Source of the DNA: CAYQAE01 sp964415445 [NCBI: uncultured archaeon]
Lineage (GTDB): Archaea; CAYQAE01
DNA: 28,520 bases
Direction of reading: 5' to 3'
NCBI GenBank assembly: GCA_964415445.1
Contig: CAYQAE010000007.1
Coordinates: 2,294 to 30,813, forward strand
Below the pieces are notes generated by a model that worked only from the letters and a program-made list of their open reading frames with translations, had not been told where the DNA came from and searched no databases. A program made the position numbers and the translations under genes. Shown piece by piece: positions 8,299 to 15,670 of this stretch. Every line of letters starts with the position of its first letter. Positions within the stretch are counted from its first letter, which is position 1.

Positions 8299-8405
8299 GT
8301 GAATATTTAATACTATATAATGTTGTAAGTTTGTAAGATAAAACTAATAAGAAAGTTTAAAAAAAATCATACCACTTTCATATATACAACCTAATGGTGA
8401 AAATT

Positions 8406-9170
8406 ATGTTTGATATTGAACTTATAAAGACCGGTCTTGAAGGACTTGATGAGATGTTTGAAGGAGGAATACCCAGAGGATGGCCAATTATAATTACAGG
8501 AGGACCAGGAAGTGGCAAAAGTATAATTTCTGCACAATTTATATGTAAAGGTATTGAAAAATATGACCAACCTGGAATTTTAGTTTTATTTGAAGAGCCC
8601 TTCTCACAAGTAGCATTTACTATGAAAAAGATCGGTATAGATTTAATGAAATATCTAGAGCAGAAAAAGCTTTTAGTTATTGACGCCTCGCCTTCTCCTA
8701 CTAAACTAGATACAGACTTGCCTGTGCTTGTTTGGGATTATTTAGCTAGTGTAATGGGTACAGAAAAACGTGGTCTAAATTTGAATGAATTTTATAGCCT
8801 ACTTAGAGATTGTATTGGTGAATTTAATCCAGAGAGACTTGTAATTGATTCAATTTCAGCTCTAAAATTATATACACCTGAGAAAGAATTTAAATTTGAA
8901 CTTGCAAGATTATTCAAGTTTTTATTTGATAATAAAATTACCGCGTTTATTACAGCAGAGAGACCTGAAACTCAAGTTTTGCCAGTTGAATATTATCTTG
9001 CAAATGGAATTATTGCTACCCATTATGCTAAGAGAGCAAGTGAGAGATTTAGAGCATTAGAAGTAATAAAGATGCGAGGAGTAAAACACGTAAATAAAAT
9101 GGTACCTATGGATATTGGCGATGGTGGACTTATAATATTCCCTGAAGAGAAAGTATTTGCCACCCAATAA
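8406..9170 (+). CDS. KaiC/RAD55-family RecA-like ATPase
   Basis: 254 aa, single KaiC domain. The lead-in KTGLEGLDEMFEGG is followed by an intact Walker A GGPGSGKS at about 31-38, an FEEP catalytic segment at about 63-66, and Walker B LVIDSISAL. A start at ATG 8406 is preferred over ATG 8394 because GGTGA (8396-8400) sits 5 nt before it. Proteins of this type act as ATP-dependent signalling or DNA-linked switches in archaea, but the partner is unknown. It is divergent from endA. A T-rich terminator follows immediately. Confidence 0.88.
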   Translation: MFDIELIKTGLEGLDEMFEGGIPRGWPIIITGGPGSGKSIISAQFICKGIEKYDQPGILVLFEEPFSQVAFTMKKIGIDLMKYLEQKKLLVIDASPSPTKLDTDLPVLVWDYLASVMGTEKRGLNLNEFYSLLRDCIGEFNPERLVIDSISALKLYTPEKEFKFELARLFKFLFDNKITAFITAERPETQVLPVEYYLANGIIATHYAKRASERFRALEVIKMRGVKHVNKMVPMDIGDGGLIIFPEEKVFATQ

Positions 9171-9176
9171 ATATTA

Positions 9177-9191
9177 TTTTTTTCTTTTTTT
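9177..9191 (+). terminator. T-rich archaeal terminator after the KaiC gene
   Basis: A T7-C-T7 run begins 6 nt after the KaiC stop codon, the typical form of intrinsic archaeal terminators (no hairpin). It sits immediately before the next gene. Confidence 0.6.
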
Positions 9192-9205
9192 AATTTGTGA
9201 TACTG

Positions 9206-10075
9206 ATGTGGTTTGCACACTTTATTGTGCCTATGATAATTTATTATATGCTATTTCCATATCTAAATGCATATTCCCTATTAATTGGTGCTTTTTTTGC
9301 AAATATTGATGCAATAATAGTTAAAATGGGCCTCAAAGATTCAAAATTTCATCTAAATAGCTTTTTTCATTCAATCCCATTTGGTCTACTTTTTTCATTA
9401 GTTTTTCTTCCCTTTGGAATAAAAGATGTTATATCTTTCAATATAGGACATATAATTCATATTCTCCTAGATTCTGGATCTGATGGAGGTATAAGACCAT
9501 TATATCCACTAAAATTTAATTTAAATTTCAAAATTTGGAAAAATACGTTCTCATTAGGATTTAGAGATGATTTTATTCATTATTTTTCAAAAAACTATTT
9601 TTTTGAAGTTTTAGCTTTTTTGATTTTAATACTATTGATTCCAAAAGAAATTCTAGAGATTTTTGGAAGTTATAAGATTTTAGTATTTATTACAAGTTTT
9701 TTATCAATTATATTATTTTTAAAAATGGATTTTCTACAGGCAAAAATATTTGGAATTATATTTTCTATCTCTAGCTTAATATCTATAATATTAGATACTA
9801 CAATTTTAGGATATTTCTATCTTGCACTTCTATTTAATTTATTTATCTCTATGATCTATACATCTGTTGAAGAAGAAAAACTACAATCTACAGCTTTTTT
9901 TATCTTAATTAGTTTTATATTTACATTTTTTTTAATATATCTATTAGAAGAAAATTTAGTTCCAATTGTGGCTACCTTATTAGCTTTTTTAGGTTTAATT
10001 CTCTCAATTGGTGGAATTTGGATAAAATGTATCTTAAATCAATTTAGAAAAAATGATGCGCCGACCGGGATTTGA
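9206..10075 (+). CDS. DUF457/YdjM-like membrane-bound metal-dependent hydrolase
   Basis: 289 aa from ATG 9206; a GTG at 9197 is the alternative start. The N-terminal half has the family pattern: an early His (WFAHF), an HS-x-P motif (FFHSIPFG), and GHIIHILLDSGSDGG followed by PLYP. These supply conserved His/Asp metal-ligand candidates between membrane segments. Several further hydrophobic segments fill the C-terminal half. Activity is unproven for most members. The last six codons and the stop lie inside the convergent tRNA-Gly gene: the TGA comes from the sequence encoding its T-loop. Confidence 0.75.
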   Translation: MWFAHFIVPMIIYYMLFPYLNAYSLLIGAFFANIDAIIVKMGLKDSKFHLNSFFHSIPFGLLFSLVFLPFGIKDVISFNIGHIIHILLDSGSDGGIRPLYPLKFNLNFKIWKNTFSLGFRDDFIHYFSKNYFFEVLAFLILILLIPKEILEIFGSYKILVFITSFLSIILFLKMDFLQAKIFGIIFSISSLISIILDTTILGYFYLALLFNLFISMIYTSVEEEKLQSTAFFILISFIFTFFLIYLLEENLVPIVATLLAFLGLILSIGGIWIKCILNQFRKNDAPTGI

Positions 10076-10091
10076 ACCCGGGTCATTAGCT

Positions 10092-10104
10092 TTCCCCGTA
10101 TTCA
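10092..10104 (-). other. Canonical 37/38 tRNA intron (13 nt)
   Basis: The intron is TGAATACGGGGAA, minus strand. Exon CTTC pairs with intron GGGG (two G-T pairs). This puts a 3-nt bulge CA|T at the 5' site and AA|A at the 3' site, and the helix stacks directly on the anticodon stem TTAGC/GCTAA. That is a bulge-helix-bulge with a 6-nt end loop instead of an inner helix. Splicing joins A37 to A38. Confidence 0.8.
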
Positions 10105-10121
10105 TGGAAGGCTAAGGTCCT

Positions 10122-10137
10122 TTTGGCGAATGCTCTA
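10122..10137 (-). other. Probable non-canonical D-loop intron (16 nt)
   Basis: Extra sequence TAGAGCATTCGCCAAA (minus strand) lies between T20a and A21. TGG (10142-10140) can pair with CCA (10126-10124). This leaves 3-nt bulges TT|T and AA|A, so excision restores AGTCTGGTT+A before GGAC. The helix has only 3 bp and the outer helix competes with the D-stem, so the motif is relaxed. The boundaries could shift by one base. Without this excision the tRNA has no standard D-arm. Confidence 0.62.
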
Positions 10138-10229
10138 AACCAGACTAGACTATCGGCGCATAGAATATATTAATTTTATAAATCATTTATCCATAAAATT
10201 TTAAGGCTTAATATAAATAAATATTTTTT

Positions 10230-10934
10230 GTGAATATCAAAGCAGTACTTTTTGACCTAGATGATACATTGTATAGTAGCACAAGTGTAGCACAAAGATC
10301 TAGAACTGCCGCAATTCAAGCTATGATTGATAAAGGTCTAGAAATAGATCTAAAGGTAGCATACAAACTTTATATGGATATTGTAAGAGAATATGGTAGC
10401 AATTATGAACATCATCTTGAGAGATTACTTGAGAGACTTAACAAAAAGATAGATATGAAACTTGTGGCTGCAGGAGTTATAGCATATCATAACATAAAAA
10501 TTGCATATCTTACAAATAGACCTTATGCTGATGTAATCCCTACTTTATTAAAATTAAAAGAGTTAAATAAATCTTTAGCTATTGTAACTAGCGGAATCGC
10601 AATAAAGCAGTGGGATAAACTATTGAGATTAGGTATTGTTGATTTTTTTGATTATGTTGCTACCTCTGAAGAAGTAGGAGTAGATAAACCCAAAGTGGGA
10701 GTATTTAGAGAATCACTCTCTAAGTTAAACATCAAAAATGAAAATACTCTCTTTGTAGGAGATAGTGAAAATGACATAGTAGGAGCGCTTGATGCAAAGA
10801 TAATTGCAGTTAGATTAAAGAAAGGAAAACATGCCAAGTATGAATTTTCAAAAAAACCGGATTTTACCATCAATTCAATCTCTGAGGTAATTAATTTAAT
10901 TAAAGAATTGGAAAAAAATAAGAAAAAAGTTTGA
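10230..10934 (+). CDS. HAD-superfamily (subfamily IA) hydrolase
   Basis: 234 aa starting at GTG 10230. HAD motif I FDLDDTLY is at about 8-15, motif II includes IVTSG, the motif III lysine lies in GVDKPKVG, and motif IV is FVGDSENDI. The small helical cap after motif I marks subfamily IA, which holds phosphatases of small phosphorylated metabolites or nucleotides. The substrate cannot be read from sequence. It is divergent from tRNA-Gly; the Lrp gene follows after about 90 nt. Confidence 0.87.
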   Translation: MNIKAVLFDLDDTLYSSTSVAQRSRTAAIQAMIDKGLEIDLKVAYKLYMDIVREYGSNYEHHLERLLERLNKKIDMKLVAAGVIAYHNIKIAYLTNRPYADVIPTLLKLKELNKSLAIVTSGIAIKQWDKLLRLGIVDFFDYVATSEEVGVDKPKVGVFRESLSKLNIKNENTLFVGDSENDIVGALDAKIIAVRLKKGKHAKYEFSKKPDFTINSISEVINLIKELEKNKKKV

Positions 10935-11024
10935 AATCGAAACATTTTTACATAAAACTTACCACAGAATATAAAAAACAATTATTTTTCATATGATTTA
11001 TTATATATCCTAACTTTGATTGCC

Positions 11025-11459
11025 ATGAAAATTGATAAAAAAGATGAAAAAATAATAGAAATATTAAGAAAGGATGGTAGAACATCATATAGCAAATTAG
11101 CTAAAGCTATAGGTCTATCTGATGTGGCAGTTAAGAAAAGATTGGATAATCTGTTTTACAATAATGTAATTTACAATATTTCCGCAAAAATTAACTGGAA
11201 AAAAATTGGGTATAATTACGAGGCTGTAGTTGGGATTAAGACTATGGCTGGAAAAACCGGAGATATTGCATCCCAATTAAGTAAAGATCAGAGAATATTA
11301 TCAGTTTATGCAGTAGTTGGTGAATATGATTTAGTGGCAAGACTTATTTCAAAGAACATGGATGATATTAGAGATTTTGTTGAAAATAAGTTAACTAAAG
11401 CTGATGGGATCCTAGAAGCAAGAACTAGTGTTGTTTTTTCAAAATATAAGGAGGAATAG
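11025..11459 (+). CDS. Lrp/AsnC-family transcriptional regulator
   Basis: 144 aa from ATG 11025; an upstream TTG at 11016 is less likely. The AsnC-type HTH occupies about 5-60 (IDKKDEKIIEILRKDGRTSYSKLA, then AIGLSDVAVKKRLDNL). The RAM ligand-binding/oligomerisation domain covers about 65-140, with the family's GEYDLV motif. A TATA element (TTTATTATATAT, 10997-11008) lies about 22 nt upstream of the ATG, suggesting a leaderless mRNA. The secreted transglutaminase-fold gene follows in the same frame immediately after its TAG, so the two are probably co-transcribed. Confidence 0.9.
   Translation: MKIDKKDEKIIEILRKDGRTSYSKLAKAIGLSDVAVKKRLDNLFYNNVIYNISAKINWKKIGYNYEAVVGIKTMAGKTGDIASQLSKDQRILSVYAVVGEYDLVARLISKNMDDIRDFVENKLTKADGILEARTSVVFSKYKEE
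11448..11454 (+). promoter_or_regulatory. Strong SD that fixes the unusual start at 11463
   Basis: AAGGAGG overlaps the end of the lrp gene. In this window the start codon normally lies 4 nt after the position equivalent to the end of GGAGGTGAT. Counting that way lands exactly on ATA 11463. Confidence 0.6.
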
Positions 11460-11462
11460 CTT

Positions 11463-13097
11463 ATAAAGAGCTTATCCATTGTATTTTGTATTTTTTTATC
11501 TCTAAATTCAGTTTATGCTCTAAATATTTATACTTCTTCTGAATTTAGAATTAAAATTACAGAAAGAGTAAATGTAACAGACATAGATACAGCTGAATTG
11601 CTAGGAATTGTTCCCCAACCAACTGATGAGCAAAACATAACTTCATTTTTAGAATTTGTAAAAATAAATGATACTTATTATTACAGAAGGAATGAGACTA
11701 ATTTAGATTCAGGAATAAATGAATTTGTAGTAAATTATAATGTCAAGATTGGTAGAAAAATAAATTCAAATTATACTATTAGAAAAAATGGAATAGATAA
11801 TAAATATCTAAGTTTCAATTCTTTTATTGTAAATAGCAGCTTAATTAGATCAAAAACAAAAGAGCTCACAAATAGTCTAGATGGTAATTTTGATAAGGTT
11901 TGCAAGTTAGTTTTTTGGATTAAAAAGACTCTTTTTTTTAATGAAAGTGTAGATAAAAAAACATCCTATTGGGCTTACAGAAATATTGAAGGCTCCTCGC
12001 GCGAGTTTAGTTATTTGTTATTATCATCACTTAGGTCAATTGATATTCCATCTCGTTTAATTTTTGGATATGCTAAATTTGATGGAAATTGGAAAAAACA
12101 CTATTGGGTAGAAGTTCCTGTTTCAGATGATAAATGGATAGCCTTAGATCCAACATTAGGTGAGATTGGACAATTGGATGCATATCACATTAAGATGAGT
12201 GTTGGTTATAATTCTGAAGTAGTAAATGAAGATTTAGATTATGAATTTGAAGTTGAAATTGATAAGATATCAAAAGATAGACAAAACTTAGATCTAGATA
12301 TATCAGTTGATCTATCTACCACAAAAACTCAGCCATTAGGAAATATTATGGCAAAAATTGAGATTGAAAATACAAAAAATTATACTCTGCCTTTAGCGAT
12401 TAATTTAGAATCAGATGATCTATTTATCTCAGAAGATGTATATATTGATACATTATATCCAAATCGTAAATTTGAGAAAATATTTCTTATGAAGGCAAAA
12501 GATACTTCCAAATTAAAAGAATCCAATTTAAAAATAACAATATTTCCTATCTTTGAAGATGAATATAAAATTAAGATTGATCCAAAAATAGTTTCAAAAT
12601 CTAAATCCTACTCAAAGGTAGATTTAGATATTTTGTTTTTTGAAGATAACAATTTATCGGTTTTAATTAAAAATACAGGAAATAAAAAGATTAATTATCT
12701 AAATTTGACAATAGATAATTTGAACATATCTGAGATAATTGATGAAATTGAAGTTGGAAAGATTATAGAGCGAGAATTTATATTTGATGTATCTTCAATT
12801 GAGACATTTAACATATCAATTCAAAATCAAAATTTATATAACGTTAAATCTTATTTATATGATCCTAACTATGAAAATTTTACACTTGAGCATTCAAACA
12901 AATTTAATCCAAACATTACATTTTATCAGATCGAGCATAGTTCATTTTTTGATGATGTAATAGATTATTTTGATGAGCCAAATAAAGCATTTACTATATT
13001 TTTAGATTATTATTACATAATTTTGCTAGCTTTAGCCATTATTTTTGTATTTAGATCAGAAAAAGCAACTTCAACTGAAGGGATACCTAAAAAATAG
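11463..13097 (+). CDS. Secreted, C-terminally anchored transglutaminase-fold protein, Cys replaced by Ser; likely AUA start
   Basis: 544 aa if it starts at ATA 11463. The frame is open back to the lrp TAG and has no ATG/GTG/TTG before TTG 11595, which would remove a clear signal peptide (KSLSIVFCIFLSLNSVYA, then LN). The transglutaminase-like core lies at about 155-235. The usual G-x-C-R-(D/E) nucleophile motif reads GSSREF, with Ser179 in the Cys place, while the His213 (KHYWVEV) and Asp229 (WIALDPT) partners remain. Beta-rich repeats follow, then one transmembrane helix near 512-532 and a short basic tail. It is probably an extracellular anchored domain, possibly not an active transglutaminase/protease. 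Codon use matches the neighbours. Confidence 0.72.
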   Translation: MKSLSIVFCIFLSLNSVYALNIYTSSEFRIKITERVNVTDIDTAELLGIVPQPTDEQNITSFLEFVKINDTYYYRRNETNLDSGINEFVVNYNVKIGRKINSNYTIRKNGIDNKYLSFNSFIVNSSLIRSKTKELTNSLDGNFDKVCKLVFWIKKTLFFNESVDKKTSYWAYRNIEGSSREFSYLLLSSLRSIDIPSRLIFGYAKFDGNWKKHYWVEVPVSDDKWIALDPTLGEIGQLDAYHIKMSVGYNSEVVNEDLDYEFEVEIDKISKDRQNLDLDISVDLSTTKTQPLGNIMAKIEIENTKNYTLPLAINLESDDLFISEDVYIDTLYPNRKFEKIFLMKAKDTSKLKESNLKITIFPIFEDEYKIKIDPKIVSKSKSYSKVDLDILFFEDNNLSVLIKNTGNKKINYLNLTIDNLNISEIIDEIEVGKIIEREFIFDVSSIETFNISIQNQNLYNVKSYLYDPNYENFTLEHSNKFNPNITFYQIEHSSFFDDVIDYFDEPNKAFTIFLDYYYIILLALAIIFVFRSEKATSTEGIPKK

Positions 13098-13098
13098 T

Positions 13099-14046
13099 TT
13101 ATTTTTTCTTCTCACTTTTAATTTCCATTCTTCTATCAATTTTATTTATTATTTTTTGGAAACCTTCTTTGCCTATCATAGGCTTTACTAGCAAATCTAT
13201 TTTCATTATTTCTTCTTTCCATGCATCAGTAATATAGTAGTTCATCTTATTTCCTAATTTAATTGAAATATCCAAAAGTTTTGTTAAAAGTTCTCTAGGT
13301 GTTTTTGATTTCTCTAATGATAAGTAATCATCATAAAACCAATATAAATCTCCTTCGCATGCCCTTTTAAAAAGAAGTGGATCGACTATTGATGTTGTTC
13401 TATATACTCGGCGTCCTTTTTTAGCAAAATATCCAATAACAGCGTATTCAACTGCTTTTTTAATATATGAATATGCAAGAATATCCATTTTTTTATCAAT
13501 TAAGTAATTAGCTCGATTCATATTTAATTTAGCTTTTTTAAAAAATGACTTGGCCTCTAAAGTTAGATCCATGTTTTTTAGCTTTGCTCGAGTTAATTTA
13601 AACCATTCATTTCCGCCCCAAATTAGTTTTCCATGAACAAAGGCATTGTAAATATTTAAAAGTCTAGTATTTGGTTTTTTACGATTTATAAAAAATTTAA
13701 ATTGATTATCAACAGTTTTTTGATTAATAAATCCTACAGTTACATCTGGAAATGGAACATAATTAGCATAATATTCTTTTTCTTTAACATCAGATTCAGG
13801 TGACAATATAACAACTAAATCGATATCAGAAGAGATACTAGTGTAGCCTTTTGATAAAGAACCTCTTAATAAAATCGAATGAGCTTTTTGATCTTTAAAA
13901 AAATTAAAATATTTCAAAATATCTTTTATAACTAATAACCGAGATCTCAAAAGTTCTTTAGAAAAAAGTTTTTCATTATCTCTATCTCTATAAATTTTAA
14001 TTTCTTCCATATTATATCTAATAAACATATTAGATTCATTATTCAT
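13099..14046 (-). CDS. Pol beta-type nucleotidyltransferase with C-terminal HEPN-like helical domain
   Basis: 315 aa. The nucleotidyltransferase core is complete: Gly62-Ser63 in LLRGSLSKGYTS, Asp74 and Asp76 (SSDIDLVV), and a third acidic residue Asp101 (PDVTVGF). Residues about 165-225 form a helical region with a pattern like HEPN/MNT-associated domains (DILAYSYIKKAVEYAVIGYF); no RxxxxH RNase motif is seen. Start at ATG 14046 follows a GTGATC SD. It lies 13 nt after the paralogue at 14060-14758, so the two form an operon. The roles of such pairs include toxin-antitoxin and small-molecule or tRNA nucleotidyl transfer; none can be chosen here. Confidence 0.78.
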   Translation of the reverse strand: MNNESNMFIRYNMEEIKIYRDRDNEKLFSKELLRSRLLVIKDILKYFNFFKDQKAHSILLRGSLSKGYTSISSDIDLVVILSPESDVKEKEYYANYVPFPDVTVGFINQKTVDNQFKFFINRKKPNTRLLNIYNAFVHGKLIWGGNEWFKLTRAKLKNMDLTLEAKSFFKKAKLNMNRANYLIDKKMDILAYSYIKKAVEYAVIGYFAKKGRRVYRTTSIVDPLLFKRACEGDLYWFYDDYLSLEKSKTPRELLTKLLDISIKLGNKMNYYITDAWKEEIMKIDLLVKPMIGKEGFQKIINKIDRRMEIKSEKKK

Positions 14047-14059
14047 TATTGATCACTTA

Positions 14060-14758
14060 TTAATACTTTTCTAAATCCTTTATTATTTTTTTAGCCTCAT
14101 AAAATGTTTTATCTATTTTTTTATCCCTTTCCATTAATATATTTGTAATTTTATTTCTAAATTTAGGTATATCAAATAAATCATAAAGTATCCAATTCGG
14201 CTTAGGTATTTGTTCATATAAGAATCTATTTTGATTTATATTGTTAAAATAAAATGATAATAGATAATTAATTGCCTCTTTTGAACATAATAATGCGGAA
14301 TCAAGATCTTTATCAAATAATTTTGATGCTGTATCCAATAAAGAAACTACTTCTCTTTTCAAAAATCGAAAATAAATTTTTTCAATGTTGTTAAGATTTA
14401 TTTTTTTATTCAAGTTTTTCCTAATTTCTAAAATTCGATTATCTTTATCAAATATAATTTTACCACTTTTTAACAAATTATAAATTACAAAAGTATCAAA
14501 AACATTTGAATCTAAACTTTTTTTTGATTTAAGTATTTCAAATTTTTCATATAAATTATTGATATTTATATAATATACATATGTTGTAAAAACGTCATCT
14601 AAAATCTTTTTAGATTTTGAAGTAGTATCTGAAAGAATTAAAAAATACTTAAAAAAACCAAAATCTTTAAAATCATCTATAACTAAAGAAAAATTAGTTT
14701 TGAAGCGTTTTATATCTTCAATAAAATTACTAATTAACCTATTATAATTATTAAACAT
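14060..14758 (-). CDS. Degenerate paralogue of the adjacent nucleotidyltransferase/helical protein
   Basis: 232 aa. The middle and end parallel the next gene. The segment with VIYNLLKSGKIIFD and a following R-x3-L pairs with its NIYNAFVHGKLIWG and R-x3-L. The segment DLDSALLCSKEAINYLLSFYF pairs with the HEPN-like helix of the neighbour. The N-terminal region, where GS-x(n)-DxD should be, has no such motif. It looks like a catalytically dead nucleotidyltransferase-fold plus helical domain. It precedes the active copy in the same operon. By-eye homology only. Confidence 0.6.
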   Translation of the reverse strand: MFNNYNRLISNFIEDIKRFKTNFSLVIDDFKDFGFFKYFLILSDTTSKSKKILDDVFTTYVYYININNLYEKFEILKSKKSLDSNVFDTFVIYNLLKSGKIIFDKDNRILEIRKNLNKKINLNNIEKIYFRFLKREVVSLLDTASKLFDKDLDSALLCSKEAINYLLSFYFNNINQNRFLYEQIPKPNWILYDLFDIPKFRNKITNILMERDKKIDKTFYEAKKIIKDLEKY

Positions 14759-14833
14759 AAATAATAAATTTTAGAAAAATAGTTTAAACTTTTTAGTAAT
14801 TAAAAAAAATAAAAAGACTATTTGTTATTAATA

Positions 14834-15544
14834 CTATAAATCAGTATTTTCAAATGTGTCCTTCCATTCTTTTTCTGAGAATAATTCTTTGAGTTTTGAT
14901 TCGTCTCCATGTTCTCTTACTTTAACTTCTTCAATCTTATCATTTAAAATATCTATAGCATTATCTACAGCTTGCATGCCTTTTACAACTACTTCGTCAT
15001 TTTCATCAGTTATTTCAAAAGCTTCTTTTAGATCTTCTTTATTTTCTTCTATATATTCCCTTTTTGCTTCCAATATATCTGAAATAACTTCTTTTTTTAA
15101 GTTAACATCTGCCAATTTATCAATATCAAGACTTATACCACTCACTAACTTATCTATAAGCTCGGTATTTAAATTCAATTCATGTTTTTCACTAGTCTCT
15201 TTTACTTCAGAAAGCATCTGTTGAAATTTTTCAAAAGGATTCGCACTTACTCTTTTATCTCTATCTGCTATACTTGCATAAGCATCAGGATCTTTGGCTT
15301 TTTTACCAAGATCTATTAAAAATCCAGTCGCCACATTGGCCCCATAAAAAGTTCTTCCATCATGTGTTGTCCAACTGAGACTTTCAATGTCTTCATTTTG
15401 ATCAGCTATATTGTCAAATTCTTTCAATAAATTTTTTACATCATTAAGAGAACTAATACCTACATCCGGATTCTCTCTTAACGCCAAGCCAAATACTGTA
15501 AGTCCATCTGAATGGTGTTCTGTTTGAGTTTTACCTAATCCCAT
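14834..15544 (-). CDS. Acidic soluble protein, unknown function
   Basis: 236 aa from ATG 15544, selected because GGTGAT (15549-15554 on the plus strand as ATCACC) precedes it by 4 nt; the GTG at 15553 lies next to that SD. The protein is rich in Asp/Glu/Lys and has no signal peptide or membrane segment. The N-terminal half (HHSDGLTVFGLALREN, then TTHDGRTFYGANVATGF) looks globular. The C-terminal half is mostly charged helix. No family recognised. Its strong promoter and SD suggest substantial expression. Transcribed divergently from the HprK-like gene. Confidence 0.72.
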   Translation of the reverse strand: MGLGKTQTEHHSDGLTVFGLALRENPDVGISSLNDVKNLLKEFDNIADQNEDIESLSWTTHDGRTFYGANVATGFLIDLGKKAKDPDAYASIADRDKRVSANPFEKFQQMLSEVKETSEKHELNLNTELIDKLVSGISLDIDKLADVNLKKEVISDILEAKREYIEENKEDLKEAFEITDENDEVVVKGMQAVDNAIDILNDKIEEVKVREHGDESKLKELFSEKEWKDTFENTDL

Positions 15545-15577
15545 GATTATCACCTAATATATATATCAATTTCCGAA

Positions 15578-15588
15578 GTATATAAACC
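15578..15588 (-). promoter_or_regulatory. TATA box of the acidic unknown gene
   Basis: On the minus strand the region reads GGTTTATATAC, a near-ideal archaeal TATA box, about 38 nt upstream of the ATG at 15544. This predicts a short leader carrying the GGTGAT SD. Confidence 0.6.
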
Positions 15589-15631
15589 TTTGTTTTTTTC
15601 GATTGAAATTTAGTAATAATTTTATATTAAA

Positions 15632-15640
15632 TATATATAA
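15632..15640 (+). promoter_or_regulatory. TATA box of the HprK-like gene
   Basis: TATATATAA lies about 35 nt before ATG 15671. With the minus-strand TATA box at 15578-15588 it forms a divergent promoter in this 126-nt gap. Confidence 0.45.
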
Positions 15641-15670
15641 AACAATTATATCCAATTAACAGTGAGATAT

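Larger units (their letters stand above)
10057..10159 (-). tRNA. tRNA-Gly(UCC) with two introns
   Basis: Read on the minus strand, the acceptor arms GCGCCGA/TCGGCGC pair fully, with A as discriminator and no encoded CCA. T8 A9 are followed by D-stem GTCT/GGAC, anticodon stem TTAGC/GCTAA, a 4-nt variable loop TGAC, and T-arm CCGGG-TTCAAAT-CCCGG. Removing 13 nt at 37/38 gives the loop CTTCCAA with anticodon TCC. Removing 16 nt from the D-loop gives the normal 10-nt loop AGTCTGGTTA. The spliced length is 74 nt. G1-C72, C2-G71, C35, C36 and A73 fit glycine identity. A type-II (Leu/Ser) reading does not give a consistent D-arm. Confidence 0.85.

Noticed and set aside
10057-10159. Type-II tRNA (Leu or Ser) with a long variable arm
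   Set aside because: TTAGC/GCTAA could be read as a variable arm, but then no anticodon stem with U33 and no proper D-stem can be formed. The two-intron Gly(UCC) reading satisfies all arms and conserved bases.
11457-11465. TAG readthrough (pyrrolysine-like) joining Lrp to the secreted protein, and likewise DapF to the DedA-like protein at 24245
   Set aside because: Both upstream proteins are complete at the TAG, the downstream parts begin with signal peptides and have their own SDs, and TAG is used as an ordinary stop by mfnB and AMMECR1 here.
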